Below, piece by piece: positions 17,512 through 26,129 of a DNA stretch of 64,000 nt (its first letter is position 1; each line of letters begins with the position of its first letter). The DNA lies in NCBI GenBank assembly GCA_964527215.1, contig CAZGNZ010000005.1:73559-137558 (forward strand), read 5' to 3'. The notes beneath the pieces are model-generated. The model had not been told where the DNA came from, did not search any database, and saw nothing but the letters and a program-made list of their open reading frames with translations. The stretch comes from CAZGNZ01 sp964527215. Lineage in GTDB: Bacteria > Fidelibacterota > Marinisomatia > SCGC-AAA003-L08 > JACNLC01. A program made the translations under genes and the position numbers.

Positions 17512-20180
17512 ATTACCCAATATGGGAACTCTCACTGATCGGCGGGCCCACTCTGATCGCGATAATCGCGGTACCTCATGTATTCATATCCCACCTTGCC
17601 GTTGGAGGAGGGCTTTTCATCTGGATCACGGATCTCCTGGCACAGAAATCCGAAGACAGCCAACTGGAGCAGTACCTGCAGCGACACACCCGCTTCTTCC
17701 TGCTCCTGACCATGGTTTTCGGAGGAATTACGGGTGTGGGTATTTGGTTTGTTATTGCCCTTGTTCAACCTGCCGCCACCTCCAGCCTTATCCACAGTTT
17801 TGTTTTCGGATGGGCCATTGAATGGGTGTTTTTCGTGTGTGAAATTGCTGCGCTCTTAATCTATCATTATTATTTCAAGACCCTTAAAAAGAAGCATCGC
17901 CTCAGAATCGCATTTTTTTACTTTCTCTTTGCCTGGCTGAGCCTGGTTGTTATCAACGGAATCCTGTCATACATGCTTACTCCTGGGAAATGGCTGGAAA
18001 CCGGGAACTTCTGGCACGGATTTCTTAATCCGACCTACTTCTCATCAACGGTTTTCCGAACATTTGCGTGTGTTATGATTGCCGGTCTCTTTGGGGCGGT
18101 GTCTGCCCAATTCAGGAATTCCGAATCGGTGAAAACACAGCTGACGCAGTACAGCATGAAATGGCTCACCGCCGGCATCATAGGAATGGTCCCTAGCGGA
18201 ATCTGGTATTATTTTTCCATACCGCCCGGAATTCGGGAGACTGCATTCCAGCACAACCCGCAGACGCCTGAAGTTCTCTGGCTGTCAATCATCGCTCTGC
18301 TGGCGCTGTTTATCATCGGACTTATCCTGATGATTCAAAAAATCTCCTGGATCAGATACGGAGGAATATCCGTTCTGTTGGCTGCAGGCGCAGCCTGGAT
18401 CAGCGGATTCGAATATACTCGGGAAGTGATACGCAAACCATACGTCATTACGGATTATATGTACTCAACAGGAATTCTGAAAGAAGACGTACTGACCCAG
18501 CCGAATGCGGAATTCCTGAAACAGGCCAAATGGACGGCTGTGCACAGTATCCCTGTGGGATTTGAGATTGAGTCAGGACAGGAAATTTTCAATTACCAGT
18601 GCCTGCCGTGCCATACCGTCAACGGTGTTCGGAATGATATTATTTCACGCACCGGACATCTGACATACCAGGGTTTGATTGCCCATCTGGACGGTCAGGG
18701 AAAGATCAACCGGTACATGCCGCCCTTTTACGGAAGCCGGGCAGAAAAAGAAGCCCTGGCCGCATACATTGCCGCTGCCCTTCATGAAAAATCGCTGGAA
18801 GCATCCGCCAAACCGCTGCCGGTTACATGGGATCAACCCATTCCGCAGCTGGATATCGAGGAGGAAGAATATGTTCTTCTCGCCTGGAGCAGCATCGGTA
18901 TGCACTGCATGACCGAGAACGACCGCTGGTGGGGACTGCTTCCGCCGGGCAATACGCTGGAAGCTCAGCTCATCCTCAGAGGAGATTCACCGGAAGCCGT
19001 CACCAGTGATGTCCGAATAACATTTGAAGTTGAACAGGGATTTGAAAACCCGTCGGCTCATGTGGATTTCTGGGAATGGTCCGGTCCGGTCTGGGGTGCA
19101 GAACCGGCTGAAAACACCGGGTTGGCTGGTGTCGGTCTGCAGGGTGAAATGGATTTCAATGAGGATACTCAGACATACACTGCGACAGCGGTACCGGTGG
19201 TCCCCTATCAGGACGTGAATGGGCAAATCATCAGTAATCCTTATCCGCAGTTTGAGATAAAAGCATATTCGCTGCCGGACAACCAGCTGCTGGCATCCAC
19301 CCGGGTTGCGGCACCGGTGTCCACAGAGATGGGATGCCCGTACTGCCATGAGGGGGGTTGGAAAACCGGTTATGGAACCGGCCTTTCGAATGAAACCAGC
19401 AAAAGCATTCTGGCTGTCCACGACCGGGATCAGAAAACCGCACTGCTGGACAATGCATTAAACGGAAGCCCGAAAGCCTGTGCTGACTGTCACGCGGATC
19501 CGGCAGTGAACTCTCAGGGCCTTCCCGATATCCTGAATCTGTCGGCTGCCGTCCACGGATTTCACGCCAATGTGATGTCTGGTCAGAATTCGGAAGCCTG
19601 CGCCATGTGCCATCCTGCCGGTCCTCAGGGAATTTCCCGCTGTATGCGGGGTCTGCACGCCCAGATGGGTCTGGGCTGTATTCGATGCCATGGGACTTTG
19701 GAGGATCATGCGCTGTCCCTTTTGACGGCCGAAGTGAACAAATCTGCTGCAGAAAACCTTATGATGAATCTCAGTCCGCGTACTGTGGAAAAAAGGTCGG
19801 ATATCCGACCGCGCCTTCCCTGGGTGAATGAACCGGATTGTCTCACCTGTCATGAAGACTACGAAGAACCGTCGAACCAGACTTCAGGATTCAATCAATG
19901 GGCGGAATATGGAGGCCTGTTCCGCAATCAGCTGGATGAAGCGGAAGTTCTGCGCTGTACCGCCTGTCATGGTGCACCGCATGCACTGTATCCGACCGTG
20001 AATCCGGTCAGCCGAAATTTGGAAAACTACCAGCCGATGCAGGTTTCCGGCGAGCCGTTTCCGATCGGTGCCAACGAAGCCTGCATCACCTGTCACACAG
20101 AAGATATGGATGAATCGATTCACCACACCAATATGTTCAGAATGATGCGCAATTCGTTCAATTCGGATACTGATCAATAA
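17508..20180 (+). CDS. CydA-like membrane domain fused to octaheme c-type cytochrome
   Basis: 890 residues. Residues 1-320 are about nine helices resembling CydA: IAVPHVFISHLAVGGGLF with putative haem ligands, then AIEWVFFVCEIAALL, matching the acidic helix that carries conserved Glu in bd oxidases, and VVINGILSYMLTP. A monohaem segment follows at CLPCH (Cys365). Residues 440-610 form a beta domain with the motif SIGMHCM (Cys467), a module I remember from multihaem proteins of metal reducers. Seven more haem sites follow: Cys610, 658, 698, 724, 778, 817 and 859, for eight CXXCH in all. The likely role is quinol oxidation at the inner membrane with electrons passed to periplasmic haems and onward. 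GGGAGG precedes the ATG, which overlaps the previous stop. Confidence 0.85.
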   Translation: MNYPIWELSLIGGPTLIAIIAVPHVFISHLAVGGGLFIWITDLLAQKSEDSQLEQYLQRHTRFFLLLTMVFGGITGVGIWFVIALVQPAATSSLIHSFVFGWAIEWVFFVCEIAALLIYHYYFKTLKKKHRLRIAFFYFLFAWLSLVVINGILSYMLTPGKWLETGNFWHGFLNPTYFSSTVFRTFACVMIAGLFGAVSAQFRNSESVKTQLTQYSMKWLTAGIIGMVPSGIWYYFSIPPGIRETAFQHNPQTPEVLWLSIIALLALFIIGLILMIQKISWIRYGGISVLLAAGAAWISGFEYTREVIRKPYVITDYMYSTGILKEDVLTQPNAEFLKQAKWTAVHSIPVGFEIESGQEIFNYQCLPCHTVNGVRNDIISRTGHLTYQGLIAHLDGQGKINRYMPPFYGSRAEKEALAAYIAAALHEKSLEASAKPLPVTWDQPIPQLDIEEEEYVLLAWSSIGMHCMTENDRWWGLLPPGNTLEAQLILRGDSPEAVTSDVRITFEVEQGFENPSAHVDFWEWSGPVWGAEPAENTGLAGVGLQGEMDFNEDTQTYTATAVPVVPYQDVNGQIISNPYPQFEIKAYSLPDNQLLASTRVAAPVSTEMGCPYCHEGGWKTGYGTGLSNETSKSILAVHDRDQKTALLDNALNGSPKACADCHADPAVNSQGLPDILNLSAAVHGFHANVMSGQNSEACAMCHPAGPQGISRCMRGLHAQMGLGCIRCHGTLEDHALSLLTAEVNKSAAENLMMNLSPRTVEKRSDIRPRLPWVNEPDCLTCHEDYEEPSNQTSGFNQWAEYGGLFRNQLDEAEVLRCTACHGAPHALYPTVNPVSRNLENYQPMQVSGEPFPIGANEACITCHTEDMDESIHHTNMFRMMRNSFNSDTDQ

Positions 20181-20229
20181 TGCACCGGATTTGTGACTGC
20201 ACGCGATTTGGAAGAAAAGGAATCCTAAC

Positions 20230-21597
20230 ATGAAAAATACGCGACTTTTTATCCTGCTGCTATTGCCGGTTCTGTCAGGAGCGCAGGAAATCGTCACGGA
20301 GTATCTGGTGGCGGACGGAGACACGCTGGATGTATTCGCATATCAGCTTCCGCTTGGCTACACCGGCGAAGAGCTGCTGCCCCTGGCAGTGTGCTTTCAT
20401 CACTGGAACGGCAGTGAGCAGTCCTGCTTCGGGACTGAATTCGATGATGAAGCCTATATTCGGGGATGGCTCTTTCTGTCTCCCTGGGGCGGATCAGGAA
20501 ATCACTACCACCATCAGGGTTCGCAGGCCCTTACGGAGCAGGAAATTCTGTGGATGATGGAGCATTTCCCCATTGATTCGCAGCGCATTTACATGATCGG
20601 CGGATCCATGGGCGGCGGCGGCGGGCTGATTTATTCCAATAATCATCTGGATCCGGAAAAACCCATGGTGGCCGCTGCAGTATCGGGATCCGGTATTCTG
20701 GACTGTGAACGCCGATGGGATGAAATGGATGGAAATAATTCAATGCTGGAATGGTTTGGCGGATCACCCGACCAGGTGCCTTTTGAGTATCACCGAAATT
20801 CAGCAGTATTCTTTGAGGAACCGGATCAGAGTATGCATTTGAATCTCCAGTATCTTCCCCTCTATCTTGATTTTGCGCCTGACGAACCCCACCGGTTTCA
20901 CGCGGAAGATCTAGATTCCCTGCTGACCGGATACAATCCTGACATCTGGATTGAGACGGATCCGGAGGGCGGTCATGGCTGGAGCGCTTTGGATGCCGTT
21001 CATGCCTGTGACTGGCTGTCCGGTTTTACCTTGGTCAGTGATCCGAATGACATCAACGTCAATCTGGATGAAGAATCCCGCGCATACTGGGCCGAAGCGG
21101 GAGGACAGATCGCTTCAGATGACTTTATCCGCATTCATGCCCAGCGCAGCAACCGCGACTATGCAATCCTGGAATTCGACAATGCACTCAGGCTGAGCTT
21201 TCATCTTGAAACGCAGGATATCAGCGGACAGACGGTTACTGTGAATAATCAAACGGATTCGGGTATCCGCTTTGGGCTTGACATGCCAAATCCATTGTAT
21301 ATATCAGAGATTCTAATTGATGGGGAAATCACACAGAGCTGGTCTGTTTCGAATCATTCCATCTGGCTGGATATGCTGCCGGCACACGCCGTATGCAGCT
21401 TTGTATTCCTGAATGATCCTGCAGATGTCAGCGGAGACGGAATCTGGAATGTGCTGGATATCGTGATGACGATTAATTTCATTATGGGAGTAACAGATCC
21501 GAATCCCATTCAGGCACTGGCTGCGGATATGAATAACGACGGCAGTATTGATATCCTGGATATTGTCATGATGGTCAACCTGATCATCGGCACCTAG
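20230..21597 (+). CDS. Secreted alpha/beta-hydrolase (esterase-like) with C-terminal dockerin
   Basis: 455 residues. The signal peptide is MKNTRLFILLLLPVLSGAQ. The catalytic domain has the nucleophile elbow IGGSMGGGGG (Ser of GxSxG near residue 127) and a plausible catalytic His in EGGHGWSALDAVH (about 251), the layout of exported feruloyl/acetyl xylan esterase-like hydrolases. Residues 398-455 form a dockerin-like module (ADVSGDGIWNVLDIVM, ADMNNDGSIDILDIVMM). There is no type IX sorting domain. AAAGGA lies before the ATG. It follows the octaheme gene by 49 bp but is functionally unrelated, so read-through is possible but not informative. The substrate (polysaccharide ester or peptide) is unknown. 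Confidence 0.8.
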   Translation: MKNTRLFILLLLPVLSGAQEIVTEYLVADGDTLDVFAYQLPLGYTGEELLPLAVCFHHWNGSEQSCFGTEFDDEAYIRGWLFLSPWGGSGNHYHHQGSQALTEQEILWMMEHFPIDSQRIYMIGGSMGGGGGLIYSNNHLDPEKPMVAAAVSGSGILDCERRWDEMDGNNSMLEWFGGSPDQVPFEYHRNSAVFFEEPDQSMHLNLQYLPLYLDFAPDEPHRFHAEDLDSLLTGYNPDIWIETDPEGGHGWSALDAVHACDWLSGFTLVSDPNDINVNLDEESRAYWAEAGGQIASDDFIRIHAQRSNRDYAILEFDNALRLSFHLETQDISGQTVTVNNQTDSGIRFGLDMPNPLYISEILIDGEITQSWSVSNHSIWLDMLPAHAVCSFVFLNDPADVSGDGIWNVLDIVMTINFIMGVTDPNPIQALAADMNNDGSIDILDIVMMVNLIIGT

Positions 21598-21634
21598 CCG
21601 GTCCTGTGCAGTTATCCTGAACGGAAGAGAGCCA

Positions 21635-22465
21635 TCAGCTGGACGCACTTTCATAGCGTTTCAGTCCCCGTACCCACACAATTCGGCTGGCGACAAGAAA
21701 CACAACGGCCACTGCCAGCTGTCCGCCGAGGTAATTCCAGGACAGTCCGTATAAGAGAATTCGGGCAGGAACGGAAGAAATCAGCGCCATGGGAACCAGT
21801 GAGAACATCGCTTTTCGAAGCCAGCCGGAATAGATTGAATCCGGTCGCATGGAGAATTTCATCACTTCATGACTCAGCCATCCCCCCATCGTGAAGTTCC
21901 GAAACCAGAATGCCAGGCTGGCAATGATAAAATCCAGGGAATAGTAAATAAGAACACCCAGTGTGAATGATCCCAAAAACCCCGCAGCATGCATCATCGA
22001 AATCTCTCTGCCGGACTGTTGTACCGCCACCGTCAACAATGCGGACAGAAGTCCGATACTGACAATTCCATAAGAATTGAAATAGCGAAACGATACAAAA
22101 AATTGAGAATCCACGGGTTTAAGCAGGACGAAGTCCAGATCGCCGCGCACAATCTGCCGGTTCAGCCGGTTCAGATTTTCCGCAAAGCTCAGCATATAAA
22201 TGGTGTCCATGAGAAACGTCACAACCAGAAATACAATGACATCCGCCCGAGTGAATTCCAGCAGTGAATCAACATATCCGAATATAATCTGGAAAAACAG
22301 AAAATAGGAGCCGTAGTACACAAAGTCAATAAACAGCATTCCGATAAAATTGGCCTTGAACTCCATGTCCCGAGACAGGCTGTTCAGGAAAAAGGCTTTC
22401 AGCAGTACCAGATTTTTAACCACCAAACCCCTCGTAGTGACGAATTCCGAATCGGTAAATCGCAA
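21635..22465 (-). CDS. ABC-2 type transporter permease
   Basis: Up to 276 residues with six hydrophobic helices, of the ABC-2 family related to COG3694. The annotated left-most start is a TTG at 22465 that overlaps the preceding permease by 50 bp. A GTG at 22423, directly behind GAGGGG and overlapping the upstream stop by 8 bp, is a better candidate (VVKNLVLLKAFFLNSL). It pairs with the next permease to make the heterodimeric membrane part of an exporter. RQIVRGDLDFVLLKPV is the conserved cytoplasmic loop of this permease family. The substrate cannot be assigned. Confidence 0.85.
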   Translation of the reverse strand: MRFTDSEFVTTRGLVVKNLVLLKAFFLNSLSRDMEFKANFIGMLFIDFVYYGSYFLFFQIIFGYVDSLLEFTRADVIVFLVVTFLMDTIYMLSFAENLNRLNRQIVRGDLDFVLLKPVDSQFFVSFRYFNSYGIVSIGLLSALLTVAVQQSGREISMMHAAGFLGSFTLGVLIYYSLDFIIASLAFWFRNFTMGGWLSHEVMKFSMRPDSIYSGWLRKAMFSLVPMALISSVPARILLYGLSWNYLGGQLAVAVVFLVASRIVWVRGLKRYESASS

Positions 22466-23252
22466 TTCCCAGAACAGTTGTGACAGCAGACCAGAGACAG
22501 GCAGCCAGGAAATGACCGCCCCATTCTGAACCTGGCATTCTGCCGGTGGCTATGGAAACCGGAACATCCACCAGGTAGGGAAGCGGCGTCATTTTAATGA
22601 CATTCAGCAGTTTTTCGGGAAAAAAATGCAGCGGTACCATTTGCCCCGACAGCACCAGTGTTCCCAGATTGTAAGCAATCACCAGCGCCCTGACCTCACC
22701 AAACCAGAATGCAAAGCAAACCATGAAAAAATAGACAGTCCAGGACAGATAGACCGAAAGGATAAGCATGACCAGAAATCCGCCGAAATGTCCCCAAGTG
22801 GGAAATGCCATTTCCGGCAGCAGCACTGCCAGCCCCGCAATCATGACGGAATATACCAGGTAAAACAGGCTGTTGTGCCCCAGGAAAAGCATGAAATGAT
22901 ACAGGAAATATGAGATTGGACGAATGAGATATTTATTCAGTTCCCCGTTTCGAATTCCTTCAATCATTTCCTGGGAAGTCACCCATGAAGATTTCAGCTG
23001 GCCCACGACAAGACACAGAAATATATACACCATCAGTTCATTGAAAGAAAATCCGTTGAGAATCTCAATGTCCCGAGTTATAAATATCCGTTTCCAAAGT
23101 AAATACTCGATAAATACACCGGAAATGATGGCAAATGCCCCCACCAGCGTATTGGCCTTATACTCAAGTGCCTGAATCCAGGTCAGGCGAACCACGGCAA
23201 AATATCTGGTTATACCTGCACGTTTTATCAATGCCGGAAACACGGAACTCAT
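22416..23252 (-). CDS. ABC-2 type transporter permease
   Basis: 278 residues, six hydrophobic helices, related to COG4587. The family loop is EMIEGIRNGELNKYLIRPIS. It starts by a 4-bp overlap with the ATPase stop (23249-23252) and ends inside the next permease gene. With the ATPase and second permease it forms a three-gene exporter of the type represented by COG4586/4587/3694, which has no firmly known substrate. Confidence 0.88.
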   Translation of the reverse strand: MSSVFPALIKRAGITRYFAVVRLTWIQALEYKANTLVGAFAIISGVFIEYLLWKRIFITRDIEILNGFSFNELMVYIFLCLVVGQLKSSWVTSQEMIEGIRNGELNKYLIRPISYFLYHFMLFLGHNSLFYLVYSVMIAGLAVLLPEMAFPTWGHFGGFLVMLILSVYLSWTVYFFMVCFAFWFGEVRALVIAYNLGTLVLSGQMVPLHFFPEKLLNVIKMTPLPYLVDVPVSIATGRMPGSEWGGHFLAACLWSAVTTVLGIAIYRFGIRHYEGFGG

Positions 23253-24241
23253 TTGATGAACCGCTCCGGGTTGGCAAAAAAGGACCGCATTGTATCTTCA
23301 ACCGGCAGATCCACCAATTCGAATGCCTGCGGGGTGTCCAGCTTGAACAATTCGGTCAGGAGCAGCTTCATCTCTTCATCGGGCAGTTCTGTTGTCAGTA
23401 TGCTGTGATTCAGATGAAATTGAAAATCCTGCTTCAGACTTTCCATTCTCTTCGAAGACGGCGGCTGGGAAAATTCAAATGTCAGTTTCCGTTCCGGATT
23501 GACTCTGTTGACCAGCGTTTCAAAATTTCCGTCATACATGGAGCGTCCTTTATGAATGACGAAAACTCTTTTGCACAGCTGCTGAATATCATTCATATAG
23601 TGACTGGTCAGTAAAAAGGTCGTTTTGTGCTCCCGGTTATAATACTGAACAAACTCTCTGATCTTTGCCTGTGAAATTACATCCAGCCCAATGGTCGGTT
23701 CATCCAGCAGTACAATTTCTGGTCTGTGGAGCAGTGCTGCAATAATTTCCATTTTCATTCGCTCACCCAGCGAAAGCCGCCGAACCTGCTGATTCAGTTT
23801 GTCGCCCACATCGAGAAGATCCGTCAATTCATCCAGTGTCTGCTTATACTGCTGATTATCTATCCCATAAATCCGCTGATTCAAAAGGAAGGATTCTACC
23901 GCCGGAATATCCCACCAGAGTTGATTTTTCTGTCCCATCACGACGGATATATTCCTGAGAAATGCGTGATTCCGTTCCCAGGGAATATAGCCGTTGATCT
24001 CAATGCTGCCGGATGTGGGATGAATGAGTCCCACCATCAGTTTGATTAACGTGGTTTTCCCGGCACCGTTTTCTCCCAGTATCCCCACGATTTCACCATC
24101 CTGTATGGACAGTGAAATATCTTCCAGAGCTGTAAAGTCCTCATACTTCCGATTAAAAAAGGAGGTCAGTGCTCCTTTTAGACCGGCATCCCTTTTGAAC
24201 ATTCGAAAACGCTTGGAAATTCGATGTACGGTTATACCCAT
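23249..24241 (-). CDS. ABC transporter ATP-binding protein (COG4586 type)
   Basis: 330 residues. Walker A GENGAGKT lies at about 57-64, a Q-loop near VMGQKNQLWWDI, the signature RRLSLGERMKMEI, Walker B EIVLLDEPTIGLD, and a switch His in LLTSHYMND. The C-terminal 90 residues form the extra regulatory domain usual in this subfamily. It is the first gene of the exporter operon and energises the two downstream permeases. The ATG at 24241 follows the thiamine-binding-like gene by 13 bp, so all four may be co-transcribed. Confidence 0.93.
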   Translation of the reverse strand: MGITVHRISKRFRMFKRDAGLKGALTSFFNRKYEDFTALEDISLSIQDGEIVGILGENGAGKTTLIKLMVGLIHPTSGSIEINGYIPWERNHAFLRNISVVMGQKNQLWWDIPAVESFLLNQRIYGIDNQQYKQTLDELTDLLDVGDKLNQQVRRLSLGERMKMEIIAALLHRPEIVLLDEPTIGLDVISQAKIREFVQYYNREHKTTFLLTSHYMNDIQQLCKRVFVIHKGRSMYDGNFETLVNRVNPERKLTFEFSQPPSSKRMESLKQDFQFHLNHSILTTELPDEEMKLLLTELFKLDTPQAFELVDLPVEDTMRSFFANPERFIK

Positions 24242-24254
24242 TGCTTCTGCTTAT

Positions 24255-24566
24255 TCAGGATTGGCGAACGCTGCGTCCAATCAGAGATTCAACCTTTTCG
24301 ATTTTTGACTTCATCCGGGTTTCAGATCCTTTTCGGTAATCAACCTTGATTGATACCCCGATTCGGCTGCATTCGGCCTGCATTTGTCTGAAGCAGTCCG
24401 TAATAAGCGTCATCACTTCCTCCCACGTCCCCTCAACGATGGTTCCCATGGGAGTCAACTGATAATTCAAACCGCTTCGATCAATGATATCAATGACGGG
24501 CGCGACAAATCTGCTCAGGCTTTCCCCTTCGCCGGTGGGTGATATGGTAAACTCTGCCAGAACCAT
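24255..24566 (-). CDS. MTH1187/YkoF-family thiamine-binding-like protein
   Basis: I choose the start at MVLAEFTISPTGEG (24566), which is where the family begins; an in-frame upstream Met would add 26 residues of no similarity. About 103 residues. LSRFVAPVIDIIDRSGLNY and LTPMGTIVEGTWEEVM match the small ferredoxin-fold MTH1187 (UPF0045) family. Some members bind thiamine or hydroxymethylpyrimidine. The gene sits between radC and the exporter ATPase; whether it serves that transporter is unknown. Confidence 0.85.
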   Translation of the reverse strand: MVLAEFTISPTGEGESLSRFVAPVIDIIDRSGLNYQLTPMGTIVEGTWEEVMTLITDCFRQMQAECSRIGVSIKVDYRKGSETRMKSKIEKVESLIGRSVRQS

Positions 24567-24661
24567 GTGATACCCTTTAACTTTAATTTTTACATTACTG
24601 AGGAGTGTATCTTCGCTGTATTCCACTGTATGGTGCAATATCAAAATTGTGCATTTTCCGG

Positions 24662-25345
24662 TTACAGCAATCCCTGGTCGGCAAAACTGGTATAAGAGTT
24701 TCCGGCGATAATGAGATGATCGTGAACAGACACATCAACGGCAGAACAGGCCTGCTTAAGTCGGGTTGTGAGATGTCTGTCCTCGCTGGAGGGTTTTGGA
24801 TTGCCGGACGGGTGGTTATGTATAAAAATGACAGCCGCGGCATCCCGGGTCAGAATCAGCCGGATGACTTCCCGTGGATATACCATGCTGCTGGTGAGTG
24901 AACCTTCAAATACGGTTACAAGATCAATGACCTGATTCCTGGCATTAAGCAGCAGGACCTGAAAAAGCTCGCGGTTGCGGTCTCTGAGATTATGAATCAG
25001 GTACTCCAGCACTTTATCGGAACTGCTGATATAATCACTTCCCAAAATTCGATCCTTGAGATACCGGCGGGCCACGGCCTGCACCAGTTTAAGACCAAAC
25101 AGGTTCACTGGTCCGATTCCTTCCACCTCCTGCAGTCTTCCGGGAGAAGCCTCAAGAACTCCCCGCAGCGTCTTAAAATGTTTCAGCAGACGCTTGGCTG
25201 TCGTTTTCTGATCTTTTCGGCTGGAGACAGACAGAAGCATCTCAATGACTTCATAATCCAGAAATCCTTCCAGTCCGCCGTTCAGAAACCGTTTTCTTAA
25301 CCGGTAGAAATGCCCGTATGAATTGCCGGGTGAAATCATTTTCAA
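24662..25345 (-). CDS. radC: RadC-like JAB-domain protein
   Basis: 227 residues. The N-terminal helix-hairpin-helix region (LQEVEGIGPVNLFGLKLVQA) is followed by an MPN/JAB domain with the metal-binding HNHPSG motif in VIFIHNHPSGNPKPSSED. The companion residues lie in VSVHDHLIIAG. RadC was long called a DNA repair protein, but its biochemical function is uncertain. Length and domain order are normal. ATG is at 25345, with Met3 as an alternative. It is about 95 bp upstream of the thiamine-binding-like gene. Confidence 0.9.
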   Translation of the reverse strand: MKMISPGNSYGHFYRLRKRFLNGGLEGFLDYEVIEMLLSVSSRKDQKTTAKRLLKHFKTLRGVLEASPGRLQEVEGIGPVNLFGLKLVQAVARRYLKDRILGSDYISSSDKVLEYLIHNLRDRNRELFQVLLLNARNQVIDLVTVFEGSLTSSMVYPREVIRLILTRDAAAVIFIHNHPSGNPKPSSEDRHLTTRLKQACSAVDVSVHDHLIIAGNSYTSFADQGLL

Positions 25346-25435
25346 TTCCCCTTTACAGAACAGTGATATTGAATGATGTTTGAAAGCTCAGTCAGTTTGT
25401 TATATATACTATGACTTGGACCGGTTCGTCCGGAT

Positions 25436-25470
25436 AAAAAAAGGCTCTGCCTAACCGTCAAGACAGAGCC
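25436..25470 (-). terminator. Rho-independent terminator (minus strand)
   Basis: Read on the minus strand, GGCTCTG (25470-25464) pairs with CAGAGCC (25449-25443) around a 14-base loop and is followed directly by seven T residues (25442-25436). The stem is perfect, 7 bp and GC-rich. It would end transcription from the 25644-25889 gene or from an RNA starting between them. Confidence 0.85.
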
Positions 25471-25534
25471 ATCGAGGAGCACCACTTACATTAAATATTA
25501 GTTTTTCATACTCTAACTTCTAACCCAAAACCTT

Positions 25535-25629
25535 CAGGCACCAGTCCAATTTTATGCTGAAACGATTATTAATCTGTCAAATCTGCATATCCATTAAATG
25601 GACTTGGAGGAGTTCAGGACTGGTGCCTG
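25535..25629 (-). repeat. 13-bp perfect inverted repeat framing a 69-bp loop
   Basis: CAGGCACCAGTCC (25535-25547) and GGACTGGTGCCTG (25617-25629) are exact complements. Inside lie the small palindrome TCCATTAAATGGA and an ATGC/GCAT stem around GATT/AATC. It could fold as a long-stem RNA on the minus strand, ahead of the terminator at 25436-25470. Confidence 0.6.
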
Positions 25630-25643
25630 CCCGTTAACCCATA

Positions 25644-25889
25644 CTAAATTCTTTGCGGTTTCGCAGACTCACTTTGATCATTACCAGTTACGTTGATCAG
25701 TGATCGATTCTGCTCCTGGATTCTTTTCAGCATTCTAAGCCGGGCACGTAAATTTTCAATTTTCTGTTCAATGTTCAGATCATCCAGATCATTGTCAAAT
25801 GCAGCGGAACCGCAATTGTCCGAACTGTGACTGGTCTCGCTGACAGGACCTGCTGCTGTATCTATTTCCATTAAACTTTCCAGAAACAT
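25644..25889 (-). CDS. Small acidic coiled-coil protein, function unknown
   Basis: About 81 residues from Met at 25889 (MFLESLMEID), which has GGAG six bases upstream; an alternative ATG four codons earlier lies too close to the stronger GGAGG. The C-terminal half (NIEQKIENLRARLRMLKRIQEQ) is split here as a charged heptad helix, likely a short coiled coil. No known family is recognised. It is downstream of the response regulator gene on the same strand and is followed by a strong terminator, which supports it being a real transcribed gene. Confidence 0.5.
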   Translation of the reverse strand: MFLESLMEIDTAAGPVSETSHSSDNCGSAAFDNDLDDLNIEQKIENLRARLRMLKRIQEQNRSLINVTGNDQSESAKPQRI

Positions 25890-26129
25890 CTTGTTCTCCA
25901 TTTCCTCCGCACAATATTACGGAGGAATGCAAGTACCCATTACCACAATAAAACCACAATGGATTTTCCGCAGATCAGCGGAGGAAAACAGTGATAGTAC
26001 AATCGGACCGGACTGCAAATTCCTGAACCTCAATGGATCGCGTCCAACCAGATTTGCCGCTGCAGCGGAACTGCGGCCGGACATCTGAAACCTGTCAATC
26101 CATATAATTTTGTATATATTTAATTTATA

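Larger units (their letters stand above)
25346..25643. other. Non-coding 3' region with long inverted repeat and terminator
   Basis: No gene. Read on the minus strand it follows the small coiled-coil protein gene, runs through a 13-bp inverted repeat (25535-25629) and ends in a canonical terminator (25436-25470). It may be a structured 3' untranslated region or a small RNA. Confidence 0.5.

Noticed and set aside
17492..17821. Short frame overlapping the start of the octaheme fusion
   Set aside because: It is out of frame with the strongly predicted membrane protein and its overlap start; a shadow.
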